Shown here one piece after another: positions 7,233 to 15,153 of a stretch of 34,605 nt of DNA. How positions within the stretch are numbered: position 1 is the stretch's first letter; each line of letters opens with the position of its first letter. The DNA comes from Planctomycetota bacterium (lineage in GTDB: Bacteria > Planctomycetota > Phycisphaerae > Phycisphaerales > Phycisphaeraceae). The position numbers and the translations under genes were made by a program. The notes under the pieces are model-generated. The model was not told where the DNA came from, made no database searches, and was given only the letters and a program-made list of their open reading frames with translations. The DNA is taken from contig JAJRRS010000104.1 of assembly GCA_024279275.1 (NCBI GenBank), forward strand, positions 1-34,605, given 5' to 3'.

Positions 7233-8813
7233 ATGACTATCAACAGGGCGGGATGGACTCTTAACGGGCCAGGTTATGTCGTGCGCGGACGGTGCATTAG
7301 AGCGGTGATCGGCTTGAGTGCTGTGGCGATGATGAGCATGCCGGCATTAGCGCTTCAGACGGTGTCGCTGAGTTTCGATACGATTTCTCTGGCGGACCCA
7401 TCGGACGCGCACGTCTACACGCCGGCGGAACGGGCGGCGATCAAGGACCAGCTTGAGTTTATCTACTTAAGTGATCCGGCGGACCCGTCGGGTGGGCCGT
7501 TTGGGATCAAGTTTGAGATCTTCGATCCATTAAGCCCGCCGATCCCGTTCACAACATCGATCGTCAAATTCAACAACGGCTTCATGGGCGGCGCTGCGGA
7601 GAAGCTGGACTTTAGAAATACCGACGACAACGACGATGTGGATATCAACGCACTAGGTCTGCTCAAGGCGTTCGACGGGACGGCCAAGGCTGGGGGCGGG
7701 ACGTGGACGCTGCCGGAGCTGACCAGTTCTGAAAGCATCGCGAAGGCGAGCGTTAATCTTGCCGCACATGAGATCGGCCACTCACTGGGCCTGCGTCACC
7801 ACGACTCGTTCGGCCCGATCGGGTCGGGGATCGCGGTGTCCGGCTCGTCATACTTCCCAACCTACACCGGCCCCAGCGCAACCAACGCCTCGGTCCATGT
7901 GATGGGGCTTGCTTCCACCGTCGCTCTCAATGCCGACACCTTGCTGACGCAGAGTTGGCTCAGCGAGCGATCGGCGATGAAGCTGGCGTTTAATGAGTAC
8001 GCCTTCAAGGATCCGGAGTTGGGGATCGACCACATGTTTCCCGGGGAAGCGCAGGACGTGCCGTTGACCCCGATCATGGTTCCCAACACACAGCTCGGCC
8101 CGCCGGACCTGTATTTCCCCGACCCGGTGGACCTGACACCGGTCACGAGTTTTGCGGGTTTTGCCGGCGCGATCATCGGTGCGTCACTGGACGTTCCGTT
8201 TGAGGATGATTACTACGCCTTCGACGCGCCCGCGGGGACGATCATTACCATTGAGGTGATCTCTAAAGTCATCTTCGACACCGACCCGACGCGCCTACCG
8301 AACCCGGTAGACATGCAGGTTGAGTTGGTAGACTCGTCGCTCTCACCGGTGCCATATCCAAGCACGTCGCCTTTCACGATTAACGACGACCAGTTCGAGG
8401 GGACCGACAGCATCCTGATCGATGTCGTCATACCGGCCGACGGCACCTACTTCATTGAGGTCACCGGATCCAGCAAGGTCGGCGCAGATGTCACGGGCAG
8501 CTACGAGTTATACGTCATGGGTTTTTTCCCGTTCCCCACACCGTTCCTCGCAGGCGACCTCAACGAAGACGGCTTCGTCGGGATCGACGACCTGAACATC
8601 GTGCTGGCGAACTGGAACGACGCCGTCACCGTCGGCGACCTGCTTTTGGGCGACCCCAACGGCGATGGGTTCGTTGGGATATCCGACCTGAACATCGTGC
8701 TGGGCAACTGGAACGCGGGTGAACCGCCATTGGGTGGTGCGGTCATTCCTGAGCCGACGACGCTGGTGATGCTGGGTCTTGTTGGGATGGCCGGGGTGTT
8801 GCGAAGGCGCTAA
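7233..8813 (+). CDS. Secreted metzincin-like metalloprotease with PPC, dockerin-like and PEP-CTERM domains
   Basis: A 526-residue exported protein. GAGGG lies about 12 nt before the ATG and a long signal peptide ends near PALA-LQ. The zinc motif HEIGHSLGLRH at 179-189 is the full HExxHxxGxxH of metzincins, and HVMGLAS about 45 residues later could be the Met-turn, so it is probably an active endopeptidase; substrate unknown. Residues about 315-430 (DDYYAFDAPAGT, DGTYFIEVTG) resemble a bacterial pre-peptidase C-terminal beta-sandwich. Two dockerin-like calcium repeats follow (about 440-497; GDLNEDGFVG, GDPNGDGFVG), then IPEPTTL, a hydrophobic stretch and RRR, a PEP-CTERM tag. Its stop codon is only 3 nt from that of the convergent methyltransferase gene. 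Confidence 0.88.
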   Translation: MTINRAGWTLNGPGYVVRGRCIRAVIGLSAVAMMSMPALALQTVSLSFDTISLADPSDAHVYTPAERAAIKDQLEFIYLSDPADPSGGPFGIKFEIFDPLSPPIPFTTSIVKFNNGFMGGAAEKLDFRNTDDNDDVDINALGLLKAFDGTAKAGGGTWTLPELTSSESIAKASVNLAAHEIGHSLGLRHHDSFGPIGSGIAVSGSSYFPTYTGPSATNASVHVMGLASTVALNADTLLTQSWLSERSAMKLAFNEYAFKDPELGIDHMFPGEAQDVPLTPIMVPNTQLGPPDLYFPDPVDLTPVTSFAGFAGAIIGASLDVPFEDDYYAFDAPAGTIITIEVISKVIFDTDPTRLPNPVDMQVELVDSSLSPVPYPSTSPFTINDDQFEGTDSILIDVVIPADGTYFIEVTGSSKVGADVTGSYELYVMGFFPFPTPFLAGDLNEDGFVGIDDLNIVLANWNDAVTVGDLLLGDPNGDGFVGISDLNIVLGNWNAGEPPLGGAVIPEPTTLVMLGLVGMAGVLRRR

Positions 8814-8816
8814 GAC

Positions 8817-9326
8817 TTAGGGCGCGAACAACCCTGACTCGTGATTAAGTAGCCAGGCCTTGGCGTCCAGCCCTGCGGTGAAGCCGACCAGTGCGCCGGT
8901 GCTGCCGATGACGCGGTGACAGGGGATGATAATTGGGATCGGGTTTGCGCCGTTGGCTCTGCCGACCGCGCGGCAGGATTTGGGGTTGTCGATGCGCCGC
9001 GCGAGTTCTCCGTAGCTGATCGTTTCGCCGAAGGGGATGCGTTGTAATCCGGACCAGACGCTTTGTTGGAACGGGGTGCCTTGGGGGTTGAGTTTGAGAT
9101 TGAATTGTTTGAGTTCGCCGGCGAAGTAGGCTAGCAACTGCTCGACTGCGTCGCGGAAGAAGGCAACATCTTCAATGGCACCTTCATCTGGCACGACCAC
9201 CCGGGGCGATGATTCCCGGTGTAATTGTGTCAGTCCACGCTTGTCAGCGGTCAACAACCAGCGGCCGACGGGTGAGTTTAGCCGGGTGTAGCGTTGGGTC
9301 GTGTTGGGTGTTGTTGCCGTGGTCAT
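8817..9326 (-). CDS. ogt: Methylated-DNA--protein-cysteine methyltransferase
   Basis: A 169-residue suicide DNA-repair protein that transfers alkyl groups from O6-alkylguanine (and O4-alkylthymine) to its own cysteine. The active site PCHRV is at 135-139 with acceptor C136. The C-terminal DNA-binding domain has the expected FQQSVWSGLQRIPFGETISYGELA helix region and the GRANGANP Arg-finger segment. Length fits the Ogt/MGMT family, with an N-terminal ribonuclease-H-like half. It is the last gene of the minus-strand group that begins with thiC, but 129 nt separate it from the DinB-like gene upstream, so it may have its own promoter. Confidence 0.95.
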   Translation of the reverse strand: MTTATTPNTTQRYTRLNSPVGRWLLTADKRGLTQLHRESSPRVVVPDEGAIEDVAFFRDAVEQLLAYFAGELKQFNLKLNPQGTPFQQSVWSGLQRIPFGETISYGELARRIDNPKSCRAVGRANGANPIPIIIPCHRVIGSTGALVGFTAGLDAKAWLLNHESGLFAP

Positions 9327-9455
9327 GTTGTGATCTATCTGATTCTTTATGCCAGCGGATTATGTGCTAAGCCTATTGAATAATCCATAGGATACCCCAC
9401 CGAAGCACCGGGGCGGTGCATCAGTGGACTTTGTTGGGAATATTCCAAAGATCGT

Positions 9456-9944
9456 CTATTGCGTTTGTTCGGCTGGGTTGCCGAAGATGCGTCTTAATGC
9501 GCGGATGGCGCCGAGGTGGTTGGTGAAGTCGTTGATCGGACGGATGACACGCAGCAGGGTCGGCAGGTCGTTCCAAGGGCCGTCGTCGCGCGGCTCGGTG
9601 GGTTGTGCGTGCCAGTCGTCGGGGTCGTGCTCCTCGATGGCACGGCGTACCAGGGCGGTTGCTTTTTCGAGTTTGGTGGTGAGTTCTTCAAGTGACGCCG
9701 CCGCAGTTTCCGGCATGTCCTTCGCGAGTTGTGAGCCGAGCAGCATGAGTTGAAAGCCGCGCAGTACGATTAAATGCTTGCCGATCTGTTGGATGCTGTG
9801 GCAGTCGCCGCCGGGGGAGCCGGGGGGACCGGGGGCGCGGGTGAAGGCTTCGGGGGTCAGGTCTTCCAGCGCAAAGCGGGTGCGATCTTGCTGGTTGTCC
9901 AGCAGGTGCAGGAGTGTCTGGTTGATGGGGTGGGGTGTCGTCAT
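9456..9944 (-). CDS. DinB-superfamily protein
   Basis: A 162-residue protein with the helical pattern of the DinB/YfiT superfamily, four-helix metal-binding proteins that include thiol transferases. QQIGKHLIVLRGFQL and DFTNHLGAIRAL supply His residues in the two expected positions, but the full metal triad is not clear, so the match is moderate. Residues 38-45 (PGPPGSPG) are encoded by an imperfect tandem of the 9-bp CCGGGGGNN repeat, an apparent insertion in the loop before the first His helix. GGAG is about 11 nt before the ATG. It lies 70 nt downstream of another DinB-like gene. Confidence 0.7.
   Translation of the reverse strand: MTTPHPINQTLLHLLDNQQDRTRFALEDLTPEAFTRAPGPPGSPGGDCHSIQQIGKHLIVLRGFQLMLLGSQLAKDMPETAAASLEELTTKLEKATALVRRAIEEHDPDDWHAQPTEPRDDGPWNDLPTLLRVIRPINDFTNHLGAIRALRRIFGNPAEQTQ
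9811..9837. repeat. Intragenic 9-bp CCGGGGGNN repeat, three copies
   Basis: Three consecutive 9-bp units on the plus strand (CCGGGGGAG, then two with the same core and one base variation) lie inside the DinB-like gene, read antisense as Pro/Gly codons. Confidence 0.7.
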
Positions 9945-10014
9945 GTCGGTCGATTCTCCGTAATCGCGTCTTGGGTTTGCGAGCCGACATCAGCATACCA
10001 TTCCGGGTTGGTGG

Positions 10015-10560
10015 TCAGGTTTGAGCGGCGATGTAGCGTTTAATTTGCTCTAAATGATACAGATCGTGGCCCGCGTATAAAGTCATGATGTCGGCCAAAG
10101 ATTCGGCGCCCCGTTCGTTGTGATGGCCGACCCTGCTCATCTGGTCGGCTGGGATGGTACGCCACAAGCGGATATTGATCTCACGGAGCGATGTGAAGTC
10201 CTTCACCAGCTCTAACGGGTCACGGTCGTTGTGTCGTTGAACGTCGGCCCACTTGTCCTGACCCATGCCGATCAGTGTCGGCTCATCATCGCACAACACT
10301 GCCCGCGTGCGCCAACCGATGGTCCACTCCGCGTCGAGCAGGTGGCCGATGATTTCCAAGGGCGTCCACGTCCAGCGGTCGGGGTAAGGCCGACGCCTGA
10401 GTACATCGATCGGCTCATCTGTGATAATGCGCCTAAGTTGGTCGGGTGTCTGTTCAAAGACTTCCAGTGGGCTACGGTTGCCCAACGTCTTAATGATGTT
10501 TGTGAGATACGCGCTTGGGTCGGCCACTTCGTTGCCGGGCTGATTGTTGGATTCCGTCAT
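10015..10560 (-). CDS. DinB family protein
   Basis: A 181-residue DinB-fold protein. The metal-site pattern is clear: GHLLDAEW (first His helix) and AGHDLYHLEQI (HxxxH) near the C-terminus. WTPLEIIGHLLD is typical of the family. Members act as bacillithiol or mycothiol S-transferases or as uncharacterised metal enzymes; the substrate here cannot be told. Its ATG begins one base after the stop codon of thiC, so it is translationally coupled to thiC and under the same TPP riboswitch. That link is unexpected, as no thiamin role is known to me for this family. Confidence 0.85.
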   Translation of the reverse strand: MTESNNQPGNEVADPSAYLTNIIKTLGNRSPLEVFEQTPDQLRRIITDEPIDVLRRRPYPDRWTWTPLEIIGHLLDAEWTIGWRTRAVLCDDEPTLIGMGQDKWADVQRHNDRDPLELVKDFTSLREINIRLWRTIPADQMSRVGHHNERGAESLADIMTLYAGHDLYHLEQIKRYIAAQT

Positions 10561-10561
10561 C

Positions 10562-12478
10562 TCAGATTACCGATTCCTGCTTGGACAGGCCGTGTGCGGG
10601 GCGGGTGTCTAGTTGGACGAGTTCTTCATCCTGAATTTTTTTGGCTTCGTCGGTGTCGGTGACATTGTCGGTGTGGCAGACGGCTTTCTTTCCCTTGTGT
10701 GCGAGCTTGTGGATTTCTTCGGGGGTTAGGACGCCGCGTTGTTCGAGGATCTTTTTTTGTTCTTCGTTAAGGGCGTCGGATATTTTTGGCTTGCCACCGT
10801 CGGCGCGTTCGAAGCCTTCGGCTTTGCCGGAGGACCATTCCTGTATTTCTTTACTGATGCGGACGCTGCACCAGTCGTGTCCACACATGGCGCAGAAGTC
10901 GGTGTCGACGTCCATGTCTTCATCGTGATAGGCGCGGGCGGTGTCGCCGTCGAAGGCCAGCTCGAAGTGTTTTTCCCAGTTCAGTGCGGCGCGGGCCTTG
11001 GTGAGTTGGTCGTCCCAGACTCTTGTTTCGGGGATGCCCAGTGCGATGTCGGCGGCGTGTGCGGCGATTTTGTAGGCGATGCAGCCTTGCTTGACGTCGT
11101 CTTTTTTGGGTAGGCCGACGTGTTCCTTGGGTGTGACGTAGCAGAGCATGGATGCGCCGTGGTATGCGGCGTTGGTTGCGCCGATTGCGCTGGTGATGTG
11201 GTCGTAGCCGGGGAAGACGTCGGTGACCAGTGGGCCGAGGACGTAGAACGGTGCGCCGTGGCAGACGGTGCGTTCGAGTTTCATGTTGTATTCGATCTGG
11301 TCAAGTGGGACGTGGCCCGGGCCTTCGACCATAACCTGGATGCCCTTGCGCCAGGCGCGTTCGGTGAGTTTGCCGATCTCGATGAGTTCGGCGAACTGGA
11401 TTTTGTCGGAGGCATCGGCGAGTCCGCCGGGGCGGCAGCCGTCACCGATGGAGAAGGTGACGTCGTACTGCCGCATGATGTCGCAGATGTCTTCCCACGC
11501 GGTATTCATAGGGTTTTCGGCGTTGTGTGTGAGCATCCACTTGGCGAGGAGTGCGCCGCCGCGTGAGACCAGGCCGATGAGGCGGTCCTTGGCGAGCTTG
11601 ATGTGATCCTTGAGGATGCCGGCGTGGATGGTGTAGTAGTCTACGCCTTGCTCGGCCTGGTGCTTGACCATGTCGAGGATCATGTCGCGGTCGAGGTCTT
11701 CGATTTTTTTGCCGATGATCATGGAGTAGATGGGGACGGTGCCGATGGGTGCGGTGGATTGGCGTAGGAGTGCATCACGTGTGGCGTCGAGGTCGCCGCC
11801 GGTGGAGAGGTCCATGATGGTGTCGGCACCCCAGCGTAAAGCCCACTCTAGTTTTTCGACTTCTTCATCGGTGCCTGAGGAGATGGGGGAGGCGCCCATG
11901 TTGGCGTTGATTTTTGTCTTGCTTGCGCGGCCAATGCACATGGGGTCTAGCTGGTAGCCCAGGTGTACTTTGTTGGCGGGGATGACCATGCGGCCGGCGG
12001 ATATTTCGTCGCGGATCTGTTCAGCGGTGAGGTGGGGTTCACGTTCGGCGACCCGGATCATCTGCGGCGTGACTTCGCCAAGGCGTGCGTATTCGAGTTG
12101 TGTGCAAGGGGTGTAGTCTTTGGGGTATGCGACGGAGCGCAGGGTGCCGTCGGACTGGGTGAAGGTGATGGTGGTAGCGGCGGGATCAACCGGTGCGTCG
12201 GATTCGCCTTCCCATGTGGACCAGTTTTCGGGGAGGAAGTCCCATGCTGTTTTGTTGGACGGCTTGGGCATACCGGGGGTGTCGGGCGAGCTGTAGGTGA
12301 GAGCGCCGGCGGGGCCGGGGGCGAATTTCGGTTTGTTGGAGAAGCTGCCGGGTGTGGTGGCGGTAGGTTCGGTGCCGGGGTCGTCGCCGACGGGGGGGAG
12401 TGTGTAGCCGAGGTGTTCGGTGTCGAGTTTCCCGGGGGTGGCGGGGGTGTTTTGATCGGTGGTGTGTTGCGTGGTCAT
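10562..12478 (-). CDS. thiC: Phosphomethylpyrimidine synthase ThiC
   Basis: A 638-residue radical-SAM enzyme that converts 5-aminoimidazole ribotide to HMP phosphate, the pyrimidine branch of thiamin synthesis. The unusual C-terminal [4Fe-4S] motif CAMCGHDWC gives Cys 529, 532 and 537 (C-x2-C-x4-C). Core landmarks include NANMGASP, DLSTGGDL, TIHAGI, SIGDGCRPG and EGPGHVP. With about 630 residues and an N-terminal ThiC-associated domain (FLPENWSTWEGE) it is the long form, as in E. coli. About 100 residues follow the cluster motif. The first 75 residues are low-complexity and Pro/Thr-rich. AGGAAG lies about 8 nt before the ATG. A TPP riboswitch precedes it and a DinB gene follows after 1 nt. 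Confidence 0.98.
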   Translation of the reverse strand: MTTQHTTDQNTPATPGKLDTEHLGYTLPPVGDDPGTEPTATTPGSFSNKPKFAPGPAGALTYSSPDTPGMPKPSNKTAWDFLPENWSTWEGESDAPVDPAATTITFTQSDGTLRSVAYPKDYTPCTQLEYARLGEVTPQMIRVAEREPHLTAEQIRDEISAGRMVIPANKVHLGYQLDPMCIGRASKTKINANMGASPISSGTDEEVEKLEWALRWGADTIMDLSTGGDLDATRDALLRQSTAPIGTVPIYSMIIGKKIEDLDRDMILDMVKHQAEQGVDYYTIHAGILKDHIKLAKDRLIGLVSRGGALLAKWMLTHNAENPMNTAWEDICDIMRQYDVTFSIGDGCRPGGLADASDKIQFAELIEIGKLTERAWRKGIQVMVEGPGHVPLDQIEYNMKLERTVCHGAPFYVLGPLVTDVFPGYDHITSAIGATNAAYHGASMLCYVTPKEHVGLPKKDDVKQGCIAYKIAAHAADIALGIPETRVWDDQLTKARAALNWEKHFELAFDGDTARAYHDEDMDVDTDFCAMCGHDWCSVRISKEIQEWSSGKAEGFERADGGKPKISDALNEEQKKILEQRGVLTPEEIHKLAHKGKKAVCHTDNVTDTDEAKKIQDEELVQLDTRPAHGLSKQESVI

Positions 12479-12529
12479 AGCGAGGCTTCCTGTAATGTGC
12501 AGGGACGCGCTCGCGCAACAAAAAGAGTC

Positions 12530-12640
12530 GGCGTCGCTTCCCTACGCAGTTGCCCCCCTTTAGTAAGTGGGGGTTGGCTGATCAGGTTCGGAGGGTTTGT
12601 CTCAGTCCCGGTTGGTTAAACGTCCGGGACACCCCTAGCG
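12530..12640 (-). ncRNA. TPP riboswitch (THI element)
   Basis: Read on the minus strand the leader has all THI-box landmarks in order: GGGGTG near the 5' end, CTGAGA, ACCTGATC (pyrimidine-sensing and pyrophosphate helices), and the closing GTAGGGAAGC. A variable stem (CCCCCAC/GGGGGG type) lies between. It sits about 50 nt upstream of thiC. The remaining leader (12479-12529) has a GC-rich GCGCGAGCGCG segment and no U-tract, so control is more likely through ribosome-site access than by termination, but I cannot prove the mechanism. Confidence 0.96.
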
Positions 12641-12649
12641 AACTGTTGG

Positions 12650-12678
12650 AGGATACGCCGCGCGGGGGCGGGTGGCAA
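12650..12678 (-). promoter_or_regulatory. thiC promoter upstream of the riboswitch
   Basis: On the minus strand TTGCCA (12678-12673) and TATCCT (12655-12650) are exactly 17 nt apart. The predicted start near 12643 coincides with the 5' end of the riboswitch, which supports the call. Confidence 0.65.
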
Positions 12679-12694
12679 GGGGGGCGGAGGTGTT

Positions 12695-12720
12695 GGGTCT
12701 AGGGTCTGGGGTCTGGGGTC
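12695..12720. repeat. GGGTCTR heptamer tandem repeat
   Basis: Nearly four copies of GGGTCT followed by A or G run in tandem in a very G-rich intergenic stretch (12660-12790). A related inverse run (CCAGACCCCAGACC) lies near 24198-24211. Several GGG tracts are spaced closely enough for a G-quadruplex. Confidence 0.7.
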
Positions 12721-12849
12721 GGAGGAGGAGGTGGCGGCAGGTGGTGGGACTGGCAGGGGCGGGTGGTGGTGTGCGTGTAGGGGTATCCGCCTTTTCGCTG
12801 CGCTTGGGGGCGGCGTTGGGGGTGGATGGGTGATAGGGTCGTGGTTGAC

Positions 12850-13365
12850 TTACTTGGACTTGCTGCGTGGGATGGTGAGTGTGGACCAGTTGCGTCCTGC
12901 GAGGGTTCGGCACTGGACGATGAGTTGGCCGATGTGGTAGCCGTAGTGCGAGAGCTGGCGGTGGATCGCACCGATGACGACCTCCGGCTCATCGCGGATG
13001 GTGACGTTGCCGGTGAGGTCGATGGGTCCGATCTGCGACAGGCTCTTGAATAAGGTATCCCAGCCGGCTTCCCAATCGCGTTCGACCTCTTCGCGGGACT
13101 GGTAGCGGTCGGTGAACTCTTCATCGCGGTCGCGCCAGGGTTTTTCGCCATCGGTGGTCAGGAAGTCTGTCCAGCGGGAGCGCATGGCGTTGGACAGGTG
13201 CTTCATGATGACAGCGACACTGTTGCTCTCGGGATCAGGCTCGATCTGCATCTGCTGGAAGGTGATCTGGCGGATCGCACTATCTGCAAGCCGTTTTTGC
13301 GCACGGAACATCTCCTCTGCGCTTTGCAGGACGGCTCGACCTAACTCTTCATGGATATCTGACAT
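12850..13365 (-). CDS. DUF1572 / DinB-like protein
   Basis: A 171-residue protein of the DUF1572 group in the DinB superfamily, function unknown. I chose the ATG at 13365 because GGAGAG lies about 7 nt upstream; the frame runs further to 13419 only by overlapping the esterase gene. The hallmarks are VIMKHLSNAMRSRWTDFL, TTDGEKPWRDRDEEF, and the C-terminal HYGYHIGQLI with two His (HxxxH) of the metal site. It starts 13 nt after the esterase stop codon and is clearly in the same operon, suggesting a joint role in handling small electrophiles or thiol adducts (inference). Confidence 0.87.
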   Translation of the reverse strand: MSDIHEELGRAVLQSAEEMFRAQKRLADSAIRQITFQQMQIEPDPESNSVAVIMKHLSNAMRSRWTDFLTTDGEKPWRDRDEEFTDRYQSREEVERDWEAGWDTLFKSLSQIGPIDLTGNVTIRDEPEVVIGAIHRQLSHYGYHIGQLIVQCRTLAGRNWSTLTIPRSKSK

Positions 13366-13378
13366 ACTGGCTCTCCAG

Positions 13379-14203
13379 TCAATCTGCGGGGGTGATCGAA
13401 CCCGCTGTGCCGCCGGCATCTGCCCGCAACGGCAACCATTCTAGCACATCCTGGATCATCCGGTCCCAGTAGCTCCATTCGTGCTCCTCGCCGGGGTGCT
13501 CGTGGTAGTCCAATGGTAGGCCCAGTCCCTGGAGGTGGTCGCGGAAAGTGAGGTTTTCGGGGTAAACAAAGTCGGCTGTCCCGCAGCACTGGTACAGGGC
13601 GGGGGCTGGTTTTGAGCCTTCTGCCAGCCGGGTGGCCAGGTGCAGGAGGTCGTTATCCGAGCCGAGGTACTGGTCCGATGCGCCGAAGACATTGGCGAAC
13701 TCCTGGGTCATCTTGTCAGACGTCGCCATCCGCTGTGTCCGGTCCACCGCCCCTGACAGGCTGGCGGCGGCGCAGAACATCTCGGGATGCGACATTGCCC
13801 ACTTGAACGCCCCGTAGCCCCCCATCGACAGCCCGGCGACAAAGTTGTCCTCACGCTTATCTGATAGCGGGAAGAACTTTCGGCATAGGCCCGGCAACTC
13901 CTGGGTAATGAACGTCCAGTAGTCGTGGCCGTTTTTCATGTCGGTGTAGAAGCTGCGGTGGACAGAGGGCATCACCACAGCGAGATTCTTGTTGGCGACG
14001 TAGCGTTCGATGCTGCTTTGCCGGCACCAACCGGTATGGTCATCGCCCAGCCCATGCAACAGGTACAGCGTGGGGTGCGGCGGTTCGAGGCTGACCCCCT
14101 CGCGGTGGTGGGCGTGGGTGGCAGTGGCCTGCGGCAGTATGACCTGCATCCCGATGTTCAGTTCGAGCGAGTCGGAGAAGAATTCGCAGTTAATCAGGGC
14201 CAT
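13379..14203 (-). CDS. Alpha/beta-hydrolase esterase (EstA / S-formylglutathione hydrolase-like)
   Basis: A 274-residue cytoplasmic serine esterase of the esterase-D group. The nucleophile elbow is GLSMGG at 124-129 with Ser126; Asp211 (CGTADFVYPEN) and His241 (GEEHEW) complete a plausible triad. LYLLHGLGDDHTGW forms the oxyanion loop. The N-terminal MALINCEFFSDSLELN is typical of tributyrin esterase/EstA proteins, which hydrolyse short acyl esters; related S-formylglutathione hydrolases act in formaldehyde detoxification. Substrate is not certain. It heads a two-gene operon with the DUF1572 protein. An 8-bp tandem repeat lies 9 nt upstream of its start, in place of a normal ribosome binding site. 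Confidence 0.9.
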   Translation of the reverse strand: MALINCEFFSDSLELNIGMQVILPQATATHAHHREGVSLEPPHPTLYLLHGLGDDHTGWCRQSSIERYVANKNLAVVMPSVHRSFYTDMKNGHDYWTFITQELPGLCRKFFPLSDKREDNFVAGLSMGGYGAFKWAMSHPEMFCAAASLSGAVDRTQRMATSDKMTQEFANVFGASDQYLGSDNDLLHLATRLAEGSKPAPALYQCCGTADFVYPENLTFRDHLQGLGLPLDYHEHPGEEHEWSYWDRMIQDVLEWLPLRADAGGTAGSITPAD

Positions 14204-14212
14204 GTTCGGGTA

Positions 14213-14260
14213 TCGGGTGGTCGGGTGGTCGGGTGGTCGGGTGGTCGGGTGGTCGGGTGG
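14213..14260. repeat. Tandem octamer TCGGGTGG, six perfect copies
   Basis: Six perfect head-to-tail copies (48 nt) occupy the gap between the divergent esterase and recX genes. The repeat is 9 nt from the esterase start codon, so copy number changes would alter its 5' leader or promoter. The plus strand has regularly spaced GGG runs suited to a G-quadruplex. Confidence 0.95.
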
Positions 14261-14295
14261 TCGAGAAGATGGTATCCGATCTTTGAATGGCGGGG

Positions 14296-14301
14296 TAAGA
14301 T
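14296..14301 (+). promoter_or_regulatory. -10 box of recX, leaderless start
   Basis: TAAGAT ends 6 nt before the GTG at 14308, so transcription would start at or beside the start codon. No clear -35 is seen. Confidence 0.4.
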
Positions 14302-14307
14302 GGGTTT

Positions 14308-14967
14308 GTGCAGGAGATCACCTCGATTAGGCCGACGCAGCGGAACCCCAAGCGGGTGATGGTGCGGGTCGGGCGGGAGGTGGTGGCGACGCTGGCGCAC
14401 AGCAAGGTCGTGGATATGGGGCTGCACGTCGGGCAAGTGTGGGACGATAAATTGGCGGAAGAGGTCGGGCATGCGGCGGTATTTGATAAGGCTTTGAAGC
14501 AGGCGTTGAATCGGCTGAACCGCCGGGCGATGAGCCGGTATGACCTGGATTTCAAGCTCAAGAAGCTGGGGTATGAGCAACCGGTGCGTGAGAGCGTGCT
14601 GGACAGGCTGACCGAGTTGCGGTTCCTCGACGATGAGGCGTATGGGCGGGCGTTGATCGATGCGACGATGCGGAGAAAGCCGGCTGGGCCTCAACTGCTT
14701 CGGCAGAAGCTCTTCCAAAAAGGGATCGACCGCTCGCTGATCGAACGGCTGGTCAGTGAGGCAACCGATGCGCAGGACCTCGCGCCGGGTGCGGTGGAAC
14801 TGGCACGCAAGAAACTTCGCACGATGCAACGCTTCGATTTGCAGACGCGCAAACGTCGGCTGTATGGCCTGCTGGCGCGGCGGGGGTTTAACCCGGACAC
14901 GATTAGTAGTGTGATGGCGGAGCTATCCGATGAGATTGAAGAGGGGTGTGAGACGGGGTGGGAGTAA
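14308..14967 (+). CDS. recX: Regulatory protein RecX
   Basis: A 219-residue RecX-family protein, a modulator that binds RecA filaments and limits recombinase and SOS co-protease activity. It has three-helix RecX repeats: LNRLNRRAMSRYDLDFKL, VLDRLTELRFLDDEAYGRAL, then KPAGPQLLRQKLFQKGID and RKRRLYGLLARRGFNPDTI. The first 60 residues are an extra N-terminal domain with TLAHSKVVDMGLHVG, often seen in longer RecX proteins. It starts with GTG and has no ribosome binding site, but a -10 box lies 6 nt upstream. recA is not in the window. Confidence 0.92.
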   Translation: MQEITSIRPTQRNPKRVMVRVGREVVATLAHSKVVDMGLHVGQVWDDKLAEEVGHAAVFDKALKQALNRLNRRAMSRYDLDFKLKKLGYEQPVRESVLDRLTELRFLDDEAYGRALIDATMRRKPAGPQLLRQKLFQKGIDRSLIERLVSEATDAQDLAPGAVELARKKLRTMQRFDLQTRKRRLYGLLARRGFNPDTISSVMAELSDEIEEGCETGWE

Positions 14968-14983
14968 CCCTCCCCATTAATAA

Positions 14984-15007
14984 AGCCCGCGATGGCATCG
15001 CGGGGCT
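14984..15007. repeat. GATNNCATC hairpin
   Basis: AGCCCGCGAT and ATCGCGGGGCT pair with one bulge around a GGC loop, just after recX. It shares its centre (GCGATnnCATCGC) with the terminator at 15041-15059 and resembles the hairpin at 18638-18656. It has no T-tract. Confidence 0.6.
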
Positions 15008-15040
15008 GCCCGAGAATATGTATGTATCGTTAACGTAAGA

Positions 15041-15070
15041 CCGGCGATATCATCGCCGGCTTTTTATTTT
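15041..15070 (+). terminator. Rho-independent terminator after recX
   Basis: CCGGCGAT (15041-15048) pairs with ATCGCCGG (15052-15059) around a 3-nt loop and is followed by CTTTTTATTTT. Confidence 0.88.
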
Positions 15071-15088
15071 GCAGAGGGTGCCGCCGTT

Positions 15089-15138
15089 TTAATCTGTGAA
15101 ATCTGCGCAATCTGCGGATACATCTCCATCAGAGCCGC
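15089..15138 (-). repeat. Left copy of a 50-nt inverted repeat enclosing moaC
   Basis: The reverse complement of this segment matches 15868-15917 at about 44 of 50 positions. Each copy runs from GCGGCTC through GGAGATGTATCC into CGCAGAT-type units. Confidence 0.85.
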
Positions 15139-15153
15139 GATCTTTGCGGTTAA

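Noticed and set aside
9405..9419. GCACCG/CGGTGC hairpin as terminator
   Set aside because: Only a 6-bp stem and no T-tract on either strand.
12635..12940. Overlapping open frames on both strands between the riboswitch and DUF1572
   Set aside because: Extremely G- or C-rich, no domain, and they overlap the thiC promoter and a heptamer repeat.
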